This document shows positions 44,712 through 53,236 of a stretch of DNA of 64,000 bases, piece by piece. The translations under genes and the position numbers were made by a program. This stretch comes from Dyadobacter koreensis (GTDB lineage Bacteria; Bacteroidota; Bacteroidia; Cytophagales; Spirosomataceae). The stretch spans positions 372,001 through 436,000 of the forward strand of contig NZ_FNXY01000002.1 in the NCBI RefSeq assembly GCF_900108855.1, in the 5' to 3' direction. Under the pieces are notes generated by a model that searched no databases, was not told where the DNA came from, and worked only from the letters and a program-made list of their open reading frames with translations. Each line of letters begins with the position of its first letter. Positions within the stretch are counted from its first letter, which is position 1.

Positions 44712-45665
44712 TTATTGACCTTGAAACTGGTCAACGAATTTTGTTATAGCTTTTAGTTTGCCAGCAATATTTCTGCGTAAAACTCTCCGGCTGCTTATAT
44801 GAGATGGCCGGCCAAATCCTGGTTCGCCATTTATTTTTTCATATTTTTTCAAACTGTGCTGATACTTGTCCAGCAACTTTTTGAAAACATTATTTTGATT
44901 GACCAAACGGGTATGTTCCGACCAGACTGGATGATAATTTCCAAGACCTGCAAAGTCAACGGAGATCAGTTTTTCGTCATCAACAAAAAAACTTCCGTTC
45001 TCTTCTTTCAAATTTTTATTCAATACACTGTGCAAACCATAATGCCAGCCCGCATGTTGGATCTGGACTGTATTTTTTACCCACACCGGCGCATAGTTAA
45101 GCCAGAGCTGATCCATACACATACCGTTGCAAAGGTCGAATTTGGCTCTGTCAATCGTACGATGAGACCACCAGTCCAACAATTTTGAAGTTTCTTCACC
45201 TGGCTTGATAACCCAGCTTCCAGAATGGAACATCCCGATGTTAAGAACGCGTTTATCGTCCAGGATTTTTGAGTTGACAAGTGGTTTGGTAATATGAGGT
45301 GTCAGTAAAAGCTCAGCTGACTCATTTCCGATTTCCTGCGTTGAGCTGAAAAGCAATGTTGTAGGAGCCAGGAAAGTAAGTTTTTCGCAGGCCTTCTGCT
45401 TTTTTAAAATTCCTTTTGCAAACCAGGGACGGGCAGCAGCTACAATCTCAAAATCGTAATAGTTCGAACACATTTGTCCCCATTCAGGAACATCAATATC
45501 TTCAACAGAGATTAATTTGATCCCATTCTGTAATTTTGGTAAAGGCACTGTATCCGCCCAGCCAATGTAAAAAACTGAATCCGGATGAAACTGCAGCACA
45601 GAAGTACCCAAAGCCATAGCATTAGGGAGTTGCAATCTGTTACAGACGGTAAAAATTATATTCAT
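44712..45665 (-). CDS. Divergent GT-A-like protein lacking the DxD motif
   Basis: A 317-residue protein clearly paralogous to the product of the gene at 46439-47422. Shared are FTxCxxxxLxxAxxLGxS at the start, an MCSxY block, LTPHI/VLTPHV, DLCNGMxMDQLWLNY/DLCNGLFVDQNWMNF and the Trp/Gly-rich end. Where the paralogue has the metal-binding DPD, this one has Ala100-Pro-Thr102 (TFLAPTTLLF). Loss of DxD suggests a changed mechanism or a non-catalytic partner role. It lies between the DUF5672 gene and the GT2 gene in the polysaccharide locus. Confidence 0.75.
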   Translation of the reverse strand: MNIIFTVCNRLQLPNAMALGTSVLQFHPDSVFYIGWADTVPLPKLQNGIKLISVEDIDVPEWGQMCSNYYDFEIVAAARPWFAKGILKKQKACEKLTFLAPTTLLFSSTQEIGNESAELLLTPHITKPLVNSKILDDKRVLNIGMFHSGSWVIKPGEETSKLLDWWSHRTIDRAKFDLCNGMCMDQLWLNYAPVWVKNTVQIQHAGWHYGLHSVLNKNLKEENGSFFVDDEKLISVDFAGLGNYHPVWSEHTRLVNQNNVFKKLLDKYQHSLKKYEKINGEPGFGRPSHISSRRVLRRNIAGKLKAITKFVDQFQGQ

Positions 45666-45683
45666 TCTGTGTGTTTCTCGTTC

Positions 45684-46439
45684 CTATTTATAAAATGGAA
45701 GACTGTCCAGGTTATTCATATCGATTCCACAAATTCCGGTTGGCCATGCGTCCCGGTTGTCGGCATAACCAAGAATATTACTGGCGTTTTGAGAAAATCG
45801 GTTTTGTACAATCGGTGTCGGTTTTCTCAGTTGAGGCCAGAAACGGTTTGCTTCAATTTCCCAAAACAGAGAATCTTTATTCTCGAAATTTTCATTCTGA
45901 CGATAATAATGTGCTTCTTTTTTTCGTGCAGAAAGCGTCCTGATCATCCGTTGCACATGGCAAAGTTTCAAGCCATCATTTTCAAAACTCTTTCCTAATT
46001 CTTGTTTCTGGACTTCATTCAGACCCCAGATTCTGGAAAAGTCATTGACAATACTATTATTTGAGCCATATCTTCCAATCGGGTTAGCGTGCAGATAATC
46101 GTATCCCTGCTTACACCAATAATATATTTCATCTTTAACAATCCAGCTGTTCAGTTCATGAATCAAAACAAAATCACTCCACGTGAACCTTGCATAAAAA
46201 TCTTCCATCAAAAACAGGTTTGATAAGGTCTGCCTTGATTCAAAATATTTTGCCTTGAATGTCAATACCTCCACACGATTATGTGCAGATTCAAAAGCTG
46301 ACAAATCTGCTCCTTCATAGGTAAACAGGATTACCGGATATCTCGATAAAACTTCGAGACTATGACGTAAAACTTTTTCTTCATGGATCGTTAAATCCGC
46401 ATTCAATATCGGAATCAGTATAGATACCAGTTCTTTCAT
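45684..46439 (-). CDS. DUF5672 family, glycosyltransferase-like protein
   Basis: A 251-residue protein with the pattern of DUF5672 proteins (recalled): ARFTWSDFVLIHELNSWIVKDEIYYWC, then KQGYDYLHANPIG and FWEIEANRFWPQLRKP. Family members occur in glycan loci and are thought to have a glycosyltransferase-like fold; activity is unproven. There is no signal peptide or membrane helix. Its ATG overlaps the stop of the upstream GT-A-like gene (TAATG), so they are translationally coupled. It sits between two paralogous GT-like genes. Confidence 0.75.
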   Translation of the reverse strand: MKELVSILIPILNADLTIHEEKVLRHSLEVLSRYPVILFTYEGADLSAFESAHNRVEVLTFKAKYFESRQTLSNLFLMEDFYARFTWSDFVLIHELNSWIVKDEIYYWCKQGYDYLHANPIGRYGSNNSIVNDFSRIWGLNEVQKQELGKSFENDGLKLCHVQRMIRTLSARKKEAHYYRQNENFENKDSLFWEIEANRFWPQLRKPTPIVQNRFSQNASNILGYADNRDAWPTGICGIDMNNLDSLPFYK

Positions 46440-47422
46440 TACAAAGTATCAATCTGATCAATTAAGTAATTAATAGGCATATTCAAGTACTTTCTTACAC
46501 GAATATACCTTTTCACTTTTGTTGGTTTTATATAAGAACAAGGGAATTTTCGATAATAAGCATTGCCATTGCTAATCAGGCTGTTGCGATAAATATCAAA
46601 AAGTTCAGTTGCATCTTTACGCTCGGAAAGCTGGAATCTGTCCTGGTATTTAGATAAAACATCGGGCTTTTCCGGATCATAGCCGCTGTAATGAAAAAAT
46701 ATCAGCGGATTATTTTCATTAACATAAAAGACGTTATCTTTTTTTGAAAATTCGCGTTCATGCAAATTCCAGTAAGCAGCATTGTAACCCGGATTGCGTT
46801 CAATATGCGTATTTGAAACAAAAACCGGTAGAAAATTCATCCAGTTTTGATCTACAAAAAGGCCGTTACACAAATCGATCAGACACTCATAACGCAATTT
46901 CTCTTCCCACCATTTTATAAATTCAGCGTTCGGCCCACTTCTTCTGAAAGCTACAAATCCCAGATTATAAATTCCTGTGTTGAGATGGTGCAGCTCATTT
47001 GGAGTGAGTGTGTCGTCGATGGGCGTATTAACATGCGGGGTTAAAACGGCCTCATGTTTCTTCAATGAATCCAGCAGTCCGGTTAATGGCTGATATACAA
47101 TAATATCCGGGTCAAAGTAAATTACGTTTTTAGCCTCAGGATAGTTTTTGAAAAAATAAGTAAAATAAAACGGCTTTACCGCAGTATTTAATTCTGTGAT
47201 ATTGTAGCGGCTGCACATATCCTCAAAACCCTCAATACCAATTTTGTCAATTTCGATCATCGGATACTTTGGCGTATAAGACTGTTCGAAACTCACACCT
47301 TCCTGATTGTCTACCAGGCCAATGACAAAAAGAATTTCAGGATTGGTAATAGCCAGTGAGTCGCCGAGAGTCCGCGCCTGAGCAAGGTAGTTTATTGAAC
47401 AAATTGTAAAGGCAATGGTCAT
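46439..47422 (-). CDS. GT-A fold glycosyltransferase with intact DxD
   Basis: A 327-residue protein with a family 8-like layout: N-terminal FTICSINYLAQARTLGDSL, the metal-binding DPD at about 104-106 (NVIYFDPDIIVYQ), LTPHV, DLCNGLFVDQNWMNF and the C-terminal FFHYSGYDP with a His that may contact the nucleotide. It probably moves a sugar from a nucleotide donor. Its start overlaps the GT4 gene's end by 4 nt and its stop overlaps the DUF5672 start. The close paralogue at 44712-45665 lacks the DxD. Confidence 0.82.
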   Translation of the reverse strand: MTIAFTICSINYLAQARTLGDSLAITNPEILFVIGLVDNQEGVSFEQSYTPKYPMIEIDKIGIEGFEDMCSRYNITELNTAVKPFYFTYFFKNYPEAKNVIYFDPDIIVYQPLTGLLDSLKKHEAVLTPHVNTPIDDTLTPNELHHLNTGIYNLGFVAFRRSGPNAEFIKWWEEKLRYECLIDLCNGLFVDQNWMNFLPVFVSNTHIERNPGYNAAYWNLHEREFSKKDNVFYVNENNPLIFFHYSGYDPEKPDVLSKYQDRFQLSERKDATELFDIYRNSLISNGNAYYRKFPCSYIKPTKVKRYIRVRKYLNMPINYLIDQIDTL

Positions 47423-48639
47423 TGATTGTGTTTTTCGGAAACCTGCAAAGGTAGATACTTTTGAATGATCGCTTCAATTTTTGCAACACTTTTCACAGTA
47501 TTGTGACGTTCCAAAACTTTTGTACGACCTTTTTGCCCCATAGTTTCTCGCAGGGATGGATCCAGGATAAGTTTGATGAGTGCTTCCGATGCCGCTGAGA
47601 TGTCCATATAAGGAACAACAAAACCTGCGTCAGCTTCGATCAGTTCGGGAGCGCCGCCGGCGCCATCGAAACATACGACCGGGATTTCGTTCAATGCCGC
47701 TTCCAGAACAACGAGCGGATAAGGATCTTCCCGTGAGCTTAAAAGCAGAACATCAAACCGGGTAATGTAATCCAGTGCCTGAGGGGTGGGAGGTATCAGA
47801 ATAATTCTGTTTTCCAATCCCATCAAATGAATGTCACTTTTGATCAGCTCAAAAATCTCGTGTTGCGGACCGGCACCAACCCAGACAAAATAGACTTCCA
47901 GCGGACTCGTTTTTTGGAGAACTCTTCTGGCAATCCAGTTGAAAATATCATTTCCCTTCCTCCATTCTGCATTTCCGCATCCGCCTATTACAACAGCATC
48001 TTTCGGAATTCCATATGTTTTTTCAAGAAGCTCCCGCTGTGCATTTTTTAACTTTTCATCAATGTGATCATGATCTATCAATGTGAAAGTGCTTACACGG
48101 TCCGCAGGAAAATCATAATTCTTCACATAATGATTGGCCACAGCTTTGGAAACGGCAATCAGATGATCAGTCTTTTTAAGTAAAAAAGAGAGGTGTTCCT
48201 GGTAAGTATATATTTTAACCGACATACCCAGTTCGTGAACGAAAAGGACTACCGGCAAATGGTGCAGAAATTTCAGGAAATCGTAGTAAACCTCCGCGTT
48301 TGCGATGGAGTTCACAAAAATCAATCCGATATTCTGGCTTTTTAATTCAGCAACAACCCGATCATTTTCTTTTTCAATTGCATGTTTTTCATATAACTTA
48401 TGCAATCTTACTTTTTGTAAAAGCTTGCTGGAAAGATTAGAAACTGTATTTTCAGTACTGTATAATTTTGTAATCGTTACTACCTCAGCAAATTCCTGCT
48501 CCAATACTCCGCCATGACAGAGCAACAGGTGCATCGGAACGCCTTTTTCTTTCAGCAACCGAAGTAGCTGAAGCAAAAGAAGCTGACTTCCTGCCCGGTT
48601 GGCGTCGTGGCTTATAAATAGTATTTTTTGCGGGGTCAT
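47419..48639 (-). CDS. Family 4 glycosyltransferase
   Basis: A 406-residue GT-B enzyme. N-terminal KILFISHDANRAGSQLLLLQLL has the glycine-rich acceptor-side loop. The C-terminal domain has VIGGCGNAEWRKGNDIFNWI and the donor-binding E-x7-E-like stretch around SSREDPYPLVVLEAALNEIPVV. It builds the surface polysaccharide using an activated sugar that cannot be read from sequence. It overlaps the following GT-A gene by 4 nt and lies 50 bp after the acyltransferase-like gene. Confidence 0.92.
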   Translation of the reverse strand: MTPQKILFISHDANRAGSQLLLLQLLRLLKEKGVPMHLLLCHGGVLEQEFAEVVTITKLYSTENTVSNLSSKLLQKVRLHKLYEKHAIEKENDRVVAELKSQNIGLIFVNSIANAEVYYDFLKFLHHLPVVLFVHELGMSVKIYTYQEHLSFLLKKTDHLIAVSKAVANHYVKNYDFPADRVSTFTLIDHDHIDEKLKNAQRELLEKTYGIPKDAVVIGGCGNAEWRKGNDIFNWIARRVLQKTSPLEVYFVWVGAGPQHEIFELIKSDIHLMGLENRIILIPPTPQALDYITRFDVLLLSSREDPYPLVVLEAALNEIPVVCFDGAGGAPELIEADAGFVVPYMDISAASEALIKLILDPSLRETMGQKGRTKVLERHNTVKSVAKIEAIIQKYLPLQVSEKHNQ

Positions 48640-48689
48640 TCAGTTAAGTTCGTTGATATCAAATGGAGGTTCAAATAATTACGAGGCTC

Positions 48690-49349
48690 TTAATAAGCTT
48701 CGTAACTTAGCTTGCCAGGCACTTTTTTGGCAGGATTTCCTACATAAATTCCCCATTCTTCCGTATCCTTGGTAATAGCAGAAGCCATACCTACCAAGGT
48801 TCCTTGCGCAATTGTCATGTAATCGCGGATGGTACTATTCACTCCGAAAAATGAATAGGATTCAATAACACAGTGGCCGGACATCACAACGTGGGAAGTA
48901 AAAAAGACATGATCTTTGATCTTTCCGTGGTGGCCGATATGATTTCCGCTCCACATCACGACATTATTACCAACTGTTGTGAAGGGCTGGATCGTATTGT
49001 CTTCCAGGATGAAACAGTTTTCACCAATTACTTTTCGGTCAAGGATTGTCGCGTAAGAGCTGATATAGGATATAAATTGATAACCTTTAGCCTTGACCTG
49101 ATTATAAACCGCCTCCCGGTTTCTATTCATATTCCTGCCCGTCATAGGAGCGAAAAACGAATATTCTGAAGGAGGAAAAATAGTTTCAACATCTTCGAAT
49201 GCTACCAAAGGTAAGCCACGAAATGATTCTTCATTTATGTATTCCCGGTTAACCGAGAAAGCTACTACTTCGTGTTCTGAATCGTTTTCAAGATAGTAAT
49301 GGGCCAGTTCTGCCGTATCCAAAACTCCAAAAATAATAACCTTTGCCAT
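48690..49349 (-). CDS. NeuD-like sugar O/N-acyltransferase (left-handed beta-helix)
   Basis: A 219-residue protein with an N-terminal Rossmann-like part (KVIIFGVLDTAELAHYYL) and a C-terminal hexapeptide beta-helix (IGENCFILEDNTIQPFTTVG ... WGIYVGNPAKKVPG). This is the NeuD/PglD-type layout of sugar N-acyltransferases acting on amino sugars. The likely catalytic His is in NHIGHHGKI. With the nearby DegT aminotransferase it probably makes an N-acylated amino sugar for the polysaccharide. It is separated from the WbqC gene by 3 bp, an operon arrangement. Confidence 0.85.
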   Translation of the reverse strand: MAKVIIFGVLDTAELAHYYLENDSEHEVVAFSVNREYINEESFRGLPLVAFEDVETIFPPSEYSFFAPMTGRNMNRNREAVYNQVKAKGYQFISYISSYATILDRKVIGENCFILEDNTIQPFTTVGNNVVMWSGNHIGHHGKIKDHVFFTSHVVMSGHCVIESYSFFGVNSTIRDYMTIAQGTLVGMASAITKDTEEWGIYVGNPAKKVPGKLSYEAY

Positions 49350-49352
49350 TCT

Positions 49353-50051
49353 CTATATAAGTTCGAATTCTTTAAGAAGTTTAGCGATGTTTTCGTCATC
49401 GTTAAACATTAGTATGTCAATAATTGATAGCCAAGGTACGAAAGCATTTTTAAATTGAGGATAAGGACTGGCAACACTTTTGATAAAATCCAGTCGGATA
49501 TGCTCTTTTTCAAATTTATTTTTTTCGTATAATTCTATGCCACCAATCGGATTGATGTAGTGGGATGCCTTTTCCTGCTTGCAAATATCCAAAATCCGGT
49601 CCTGCGCTTTTAATTCTGAATTGTTGTAGATCTTCGATGATTTAACAATTTCAGTTTTAATTTTCATGTATGCACATATCTGTTCCAATGCATGCAACGT
49701 CAGCTCCGCTATTGTTTCAGACCGGAAATTTACGATTTCTTCGATCAGAAGAAAAACCTTTTGGTAATTAGGTGCTTTCTGGTAGGATTGCTGAATGGTT
49801 TTCAGAAACTTCTTCTTCCATGGATCATTGATAGCCAGCTCAACTTCATGGATAAGTTTATTCTGACTCGCATCTTTCAATGGAATCGTAAAAAGATGTG
49901 GCTTACCGGAAACGAGGATCTGGTTTCGGTTAATCCAGCCTTTGTTAATAAAATTGACATCGTCATAAATTACAAACTTATCCACAGCATTGATCAGCTG
50001 GAAATACCCTATATAAGGGAAAATATAAGGTTGCATAATGGCAATGGTCAT
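49353..50051 (-). CDS. WbqC family protein
   Basis: A 232-residue protein with the WbqC start IAIMQPYIFPYIGYFQLINA and the block YDDVNFINKGWINRNQIL, and later INPIGGIELYEK. WbqC proteins occur in O-antigen and capsule loci with aminotransferases and acyltransferases, but their reaction is not established; a role in amino sugar acylation is suspected. Cytoplasmic by composition. It lies between the membrane glycosyltransferase gene (about 50 bp) and the NeuD-like gene (3 bp). Confidence 0.9.
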   Translation of the reverse strand: MTIAIMQPYIFPYIGYFQLINAVDKFVIYDDVNFINKGWINRNQILVSGKPHLFTIPLKDASQNKLIHEVELAINDPWKKKFLKTIQQSYQKAPNYQKVFLLIEEIVNFRSETIAELTLHALEQICAYMKIKTEIVKSSKIYNNSELKAQDRILDICKQEKASHYINPIGGIELYEKNKFEKEHIRLDFIKSVASPYPQFKNAFVPWLSIIDILMFNDDENIAKLLKEFELI

Positions 50052-50100
50052 AAAATAATTTTTAGTGTGATGAATTTAATTCGTTGATAACCAATGTATA

Positions 50101-52149
50101 CTATTTCAACTTTCTGAGATAATAGTCCTCACCTTTCACAATCAGATGTTTCATGGTCGTATCCGTTCCCAGTCTGAGATCTGTGGGCAAAGCCTTGATT
50201 TTAGTTGTGTCATTAATTACGCTTCTGGCATAAAACAAATAATCGGCGTCTTCCGGTATGGGCTGTAATCCTTTTTCAAATGGATTAATTGATATCAGCT
50301 TTCTTGTCAGTTTTGCTCCGTATAAGGGATATTCGAAATCATCATTGATGGTAGCCAGTGCAACGGTCGCATCTTGCGGCACGATGGAATCATAAGTTTG
50401 ATAAGCCTTGGTTACATCCGGCCGCGCAAAAGTCTGGAATGGTATCCGCTCCATCGTTAATGCCGATTCATGCCCGTAAACACCAAATGGGAGGCAACGA
50501 ATATTCAGGAAAACCGACATTAAAGCCGAAGTACATCCAAGCAAGACGATCATTAACACATAACCTTTCCAGATTTTTCTGCGCGGTTTTATGATCGACA
50601 AACGATGATTGGAAAAAAGGAGCAGTAAAAATAACACACCGAACAGACCAGGTTCGATAAAATACCTCCCTTTGAAGGGATCGTAAACGGCCGTGTAAGA
50701 AATTGCCATATAATCCAGCACGAAAGCCAAAGCAAGAAACCAGTGGACCCGTGACCAGAACACTCTGAAAAAAACCAGGAATATCAGGGGAAGTATCAGC
50801 GCAAAACCAAAAACACCCCAATAAGGATTCGCATTATAAAAATCGAATCTTCTTTGAAAAGTAAAAGGAACAATGGCATAAACCGTTTCTTCGTCCAATC
50901 TCAAATTGAGCTTATCTTCTAAAAGAATTATCGGTTTACGGATTTGTGTGTTTAAGTCGTAACCCCACTGTGCATTACGGATCCCGTCCAGATTGAAAAA
51001 GTCATAAGCGTATCGGATCACATTGCGGGTTCCCTGCTTGGCCAGATTTGCAGGCGTCCCGAATCTTTCAACGGATTGATGTTTTAAAGCAGTCGGAGGT
51101 CCGATCGGATGTCCGAAAACCTGCATGTTTTTTATATAACCAGTCGGGAGGGTATAGATTAAAACAGAAAGGGAAATCGCTGCCGCCAACCGAATGACAC
51201 GATCAAAAAATACTTTGAAATTTGGGGAAATGAAAACGGAGTAAATCATAATCACAAACACCGAGGGAAGTAAAAAAGCAAAAGTAATTTTATGACCAAA
51301 AACAATCCCGAAGACCATCCCTGTCATATACAGATAACGGTTTTCGCGGGTGTTGTAAAAAGTAAAAATGAAATAAAGCAGGCAGCTCAGGTAAGCCGTC
51401 AATACGATATCGGTTTCTGTTGTGACGGCCTGCATCAAGAAGTCCAGGAACATTCCGTAGGCCAGCGCACAGAAAAAGCTCGCCGAAAGATTTCTTCCAA
51501 TACGCTGCGCAATCCCGAAAACCGAGATAAGGGTCATCCAGTAGGAGAGGTGGTGGATGATCTTGAAAGCATTCTCAACTTTCCCTGTAACGAGGTAAGA
51601 ATAGATCTGAATAGTTGTGACACTTTTTGGATATGTATCCATGTTCCAGTTGGTGCCGCCAAAATGCTCCATTGTTCCTCGCTGAATATAACGGACGGCC
51701 CGGTTAAGGTGACCGGTCATACTATCCCATTCATTAGGAACCGTGAAAAGAACGAGTATAAGATTGGTAATTCCAATGATGGCTAATGTGCCGAACATAG
51801 CCAGGAAAATAAATTTCAGATAAGGAGATAACTCCCTCATCCATAGTTTAAATGTGCTGATCCTGTTGCGAAGTATTGCACGAACCGAAAATGCCTGCTG
51901 CTGAGGGAAAAGTTTTGTCCAAAGTGTAAAATGCAGCGTAATTACTATGAAATTGCCAACGATCCAGGCCGGAGTATTAGCGGTAAGATCCAATGCCGAA
52001 AGCACAAACCCTGTCGGGATTATGCTTCCGGTAAAAAGAACAAATGATGTGATGAGCCATTCGGTAAGTGATGGTTGTGTTATTTTTTTTGAGGTGTAAC
52101 CAACACTATATAAAAACAGAAAAAAGGAAAGTAAATAGAGAATAGCCAT
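50101..52149 (-). CDS. Large membrane glycosyltransferase-like protein (GT-C type)
   Basis: A 682-residue protein with about 11-13 membrane helices, then a soluble C-terminal domain (about 560-682). The first large outside loop, after the third to fourth helices, holds VPNEWDSMTGHLNRAVRYIQ, with Glu/Asp residues of the kind used by GT-C enzymes such as GT39 and GT83. These use lipid-linked sugars outside the membrane. It may add a side sugar to the polysaccharide or its lipid. It lies 4 bp after the DegT aminotransferase gene, so the two are cotranscribed. Confidence 0.75.
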   Translation of the reverse strand: MAILYLLSFFLFLYSVGYTSKKITQPSLTEWLITSFVLFTGSIIPTGFVLSALDLTANTPAWIVGNFIVITLHFTLWTKLFPQQQAFSVRAILRNRISTFKLWMRELSPYLKFIFLAMFGTLAIIGITNLILVLFTVPNEWDSMTGHLNRAVRYIQRGTMEHFGGTNWNMDTYPKSVTTIQIYSYLVTGKVENAFKIIHHLSYWMTLISVFGIAQRIGRNLSASFFCALAYGMFLDFLMQAVTTETDIVLTAYLSCLLYFIFTFYNTRENRYLYMTGMVFGIVFGHKITFAFLLPSVFVIMIYSVFISPNFKVFFDRVIRLAAAISLSVLIYTLPTGYIKNMQVFGHPIGPPTALKHQSVERFGTPANLAKQGTRNVIRYAYDFFNLDGIRNAQWGYDLNTQIRKPIILLEDKLNLRLDEETVYAIVPFTFQRRFDFYNANPYWGVFGFALILPLIFLVFFRVFWSRVHWFLALAFVLDYMAISYTAVYDPFKGRYFIEPGLFGVLFLLLLFSNHRLSIIKPRRKIWKGYVLMIVLLGCTSALMSVFLNIRCLPFGVYGHESALTMERIPFQTFARPDVTKAYQTYDSIVPQDATVALATINDDFEYPLYGAKLTRKLISINPFEKGLQPIPEDADYLFYARSVINDTTKIKALPTDLRLGTDTTMKHLIVKGEDYYLRKLK

Positions 52150-52153
52150 GAGA

Positions 52154-53236
52154 CTATGGTGATAAATGACCGTTGATGATTTTACTGATTCGCTCTACGT
52201 CCGGAAGAGGCAGGCCAACATAAAGTGGCAAACTTAACACTCTTTCGGACATATCCTCCGAGACCGGACAAGATATGTTTTTAGGCATGAAAGCCAGTGT
52301 GTTGAGCGATGGATAAAAATATCTTCGAGGTATTATGTCTTCTGCTGCCAAAGCCTGTTGTACATTTCTCAGTACTTTTTCCGATGGGAAAACAACAGGG
52401 TAGTAAGCATAATTATAGTCGATGTCAGAGCTTATTTTTGGTTTTGATAAAATATCCCAGTTTAAGAAACCGTCATACCAGTCAAAAATTTCTTTTCGCG
52501 CCGCGATAATATCCGGGACATTAGGCAAATTGCAAAGCCCCATCGCTGCATGAAATTCAGAATTTTTACCGTTAATTCCGGCAAAATAATATTCTTCATC
52601 TCCTTTATGGCCAAAGGCACGTAAAAGATGTAATTCCTTATCAAGTTCCGGATGATTGGATATCAGTGCCCCGCCTTCAATTGTATGAAATACTTTTGTT
52701 GCGTGGAAGCTGCATGTGCTCAGATCGCCGTAAGAAAACAGAGATTTTCCTTTGTAAGTAACACCAAAGGCATGAGCGCCGTCATAAATTACTTTCAGAT
52801 TGTGCTTCTTAGCAACTTCTTCTATTTTCTCAACGTCGCATGGATTTCCGTAAACGTGCGTAGCAAGAATCGCGGTTGTTTCAGGTGTGATCGCAGCTTC
52901 GATAAGATCTGCATTGATATTAAATGTTTCAGGATCAATGTCCACAAAAACAGGTGTACAATTTTCCCAAAGAATCACATTGGACGTGGCGCAGTAAGAA
53001 AATGGAGTGGTAATCACATCACCTTTGATTTCCAGTGCTTTCATAGCGATCTGAAGAACGATGGTTCCGTTACCACAAAAGTACAGATAATCTACGTTGA
53101 GATATTCCTTCAATTTGGCTTCCAATTCCTGCACCAATGGACCATTATTGGTCAGGTACCCTCGATCCCAAATCTCACGAACGTATTTGATGTATTGTTC
53201 CTGGTCGGGTAAATATGCTTTCGTGACGTTAATCAT
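52154..53236 (-). CDS. DegT/DnrJ/EryC1/StrS family sugar aminotransferase
   Basis: PLP-dependent enzyme of 360 residues that adds an amino group to a nucleotide-linked keto sugar. PLP sites are visible: Lys181 (STCSFHATKVFHTIEGGALIS), Asp152 (VIYDGAHAFGVTYKG) and FCGNGT near 53-58. The exact sugar is unknown; a 4-amino-4,6-dideoxy sugar is a reasonable guess given the NeuD-like and WbqC neighbours. No sugar dehydratase gene is in the window. The start overlaps the Wzt gene by 8 nt. Confidence 0.93.
   Translation of the reverse strand: MINVTKAYLPDQEQYIKYVREIWDRGYLTNNGPLVQELEAKLKEYLNVDYLYFCGNGTIVLQIAMKALEIKGDVITTPFSYCATSNVILWENCTPVFVDIDPETFNINADLIEAAITPETTAILATHVYGNPCDVEKIEEVAKKHNLKVIYDGAHAFGVTYKGKSLFSYGDLSTCSFHATKVFHTIEGGALISNHPELDKELHLLRAFGHKGDEEYYFAGINGKNSEFHAAMGLCNLPNVPDIIAARKEIFDWYDGFLNWDILSKPKISSDIDYNYAYYPVVFPSEKVLRNVQQALAAEDIIPRRYFYPSLNTLAFMPKNISCPVSEDMSERVLSLPLYVGLPLPDVERISKIINGHLSP

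Noticed and set aside
52652..53212. 186-residue plus-strand frame opposite the DegT gene
   Set aside because: Antisense shadow rich in Cys and Phe, with no start signal, over a well-defined aminotransferase.
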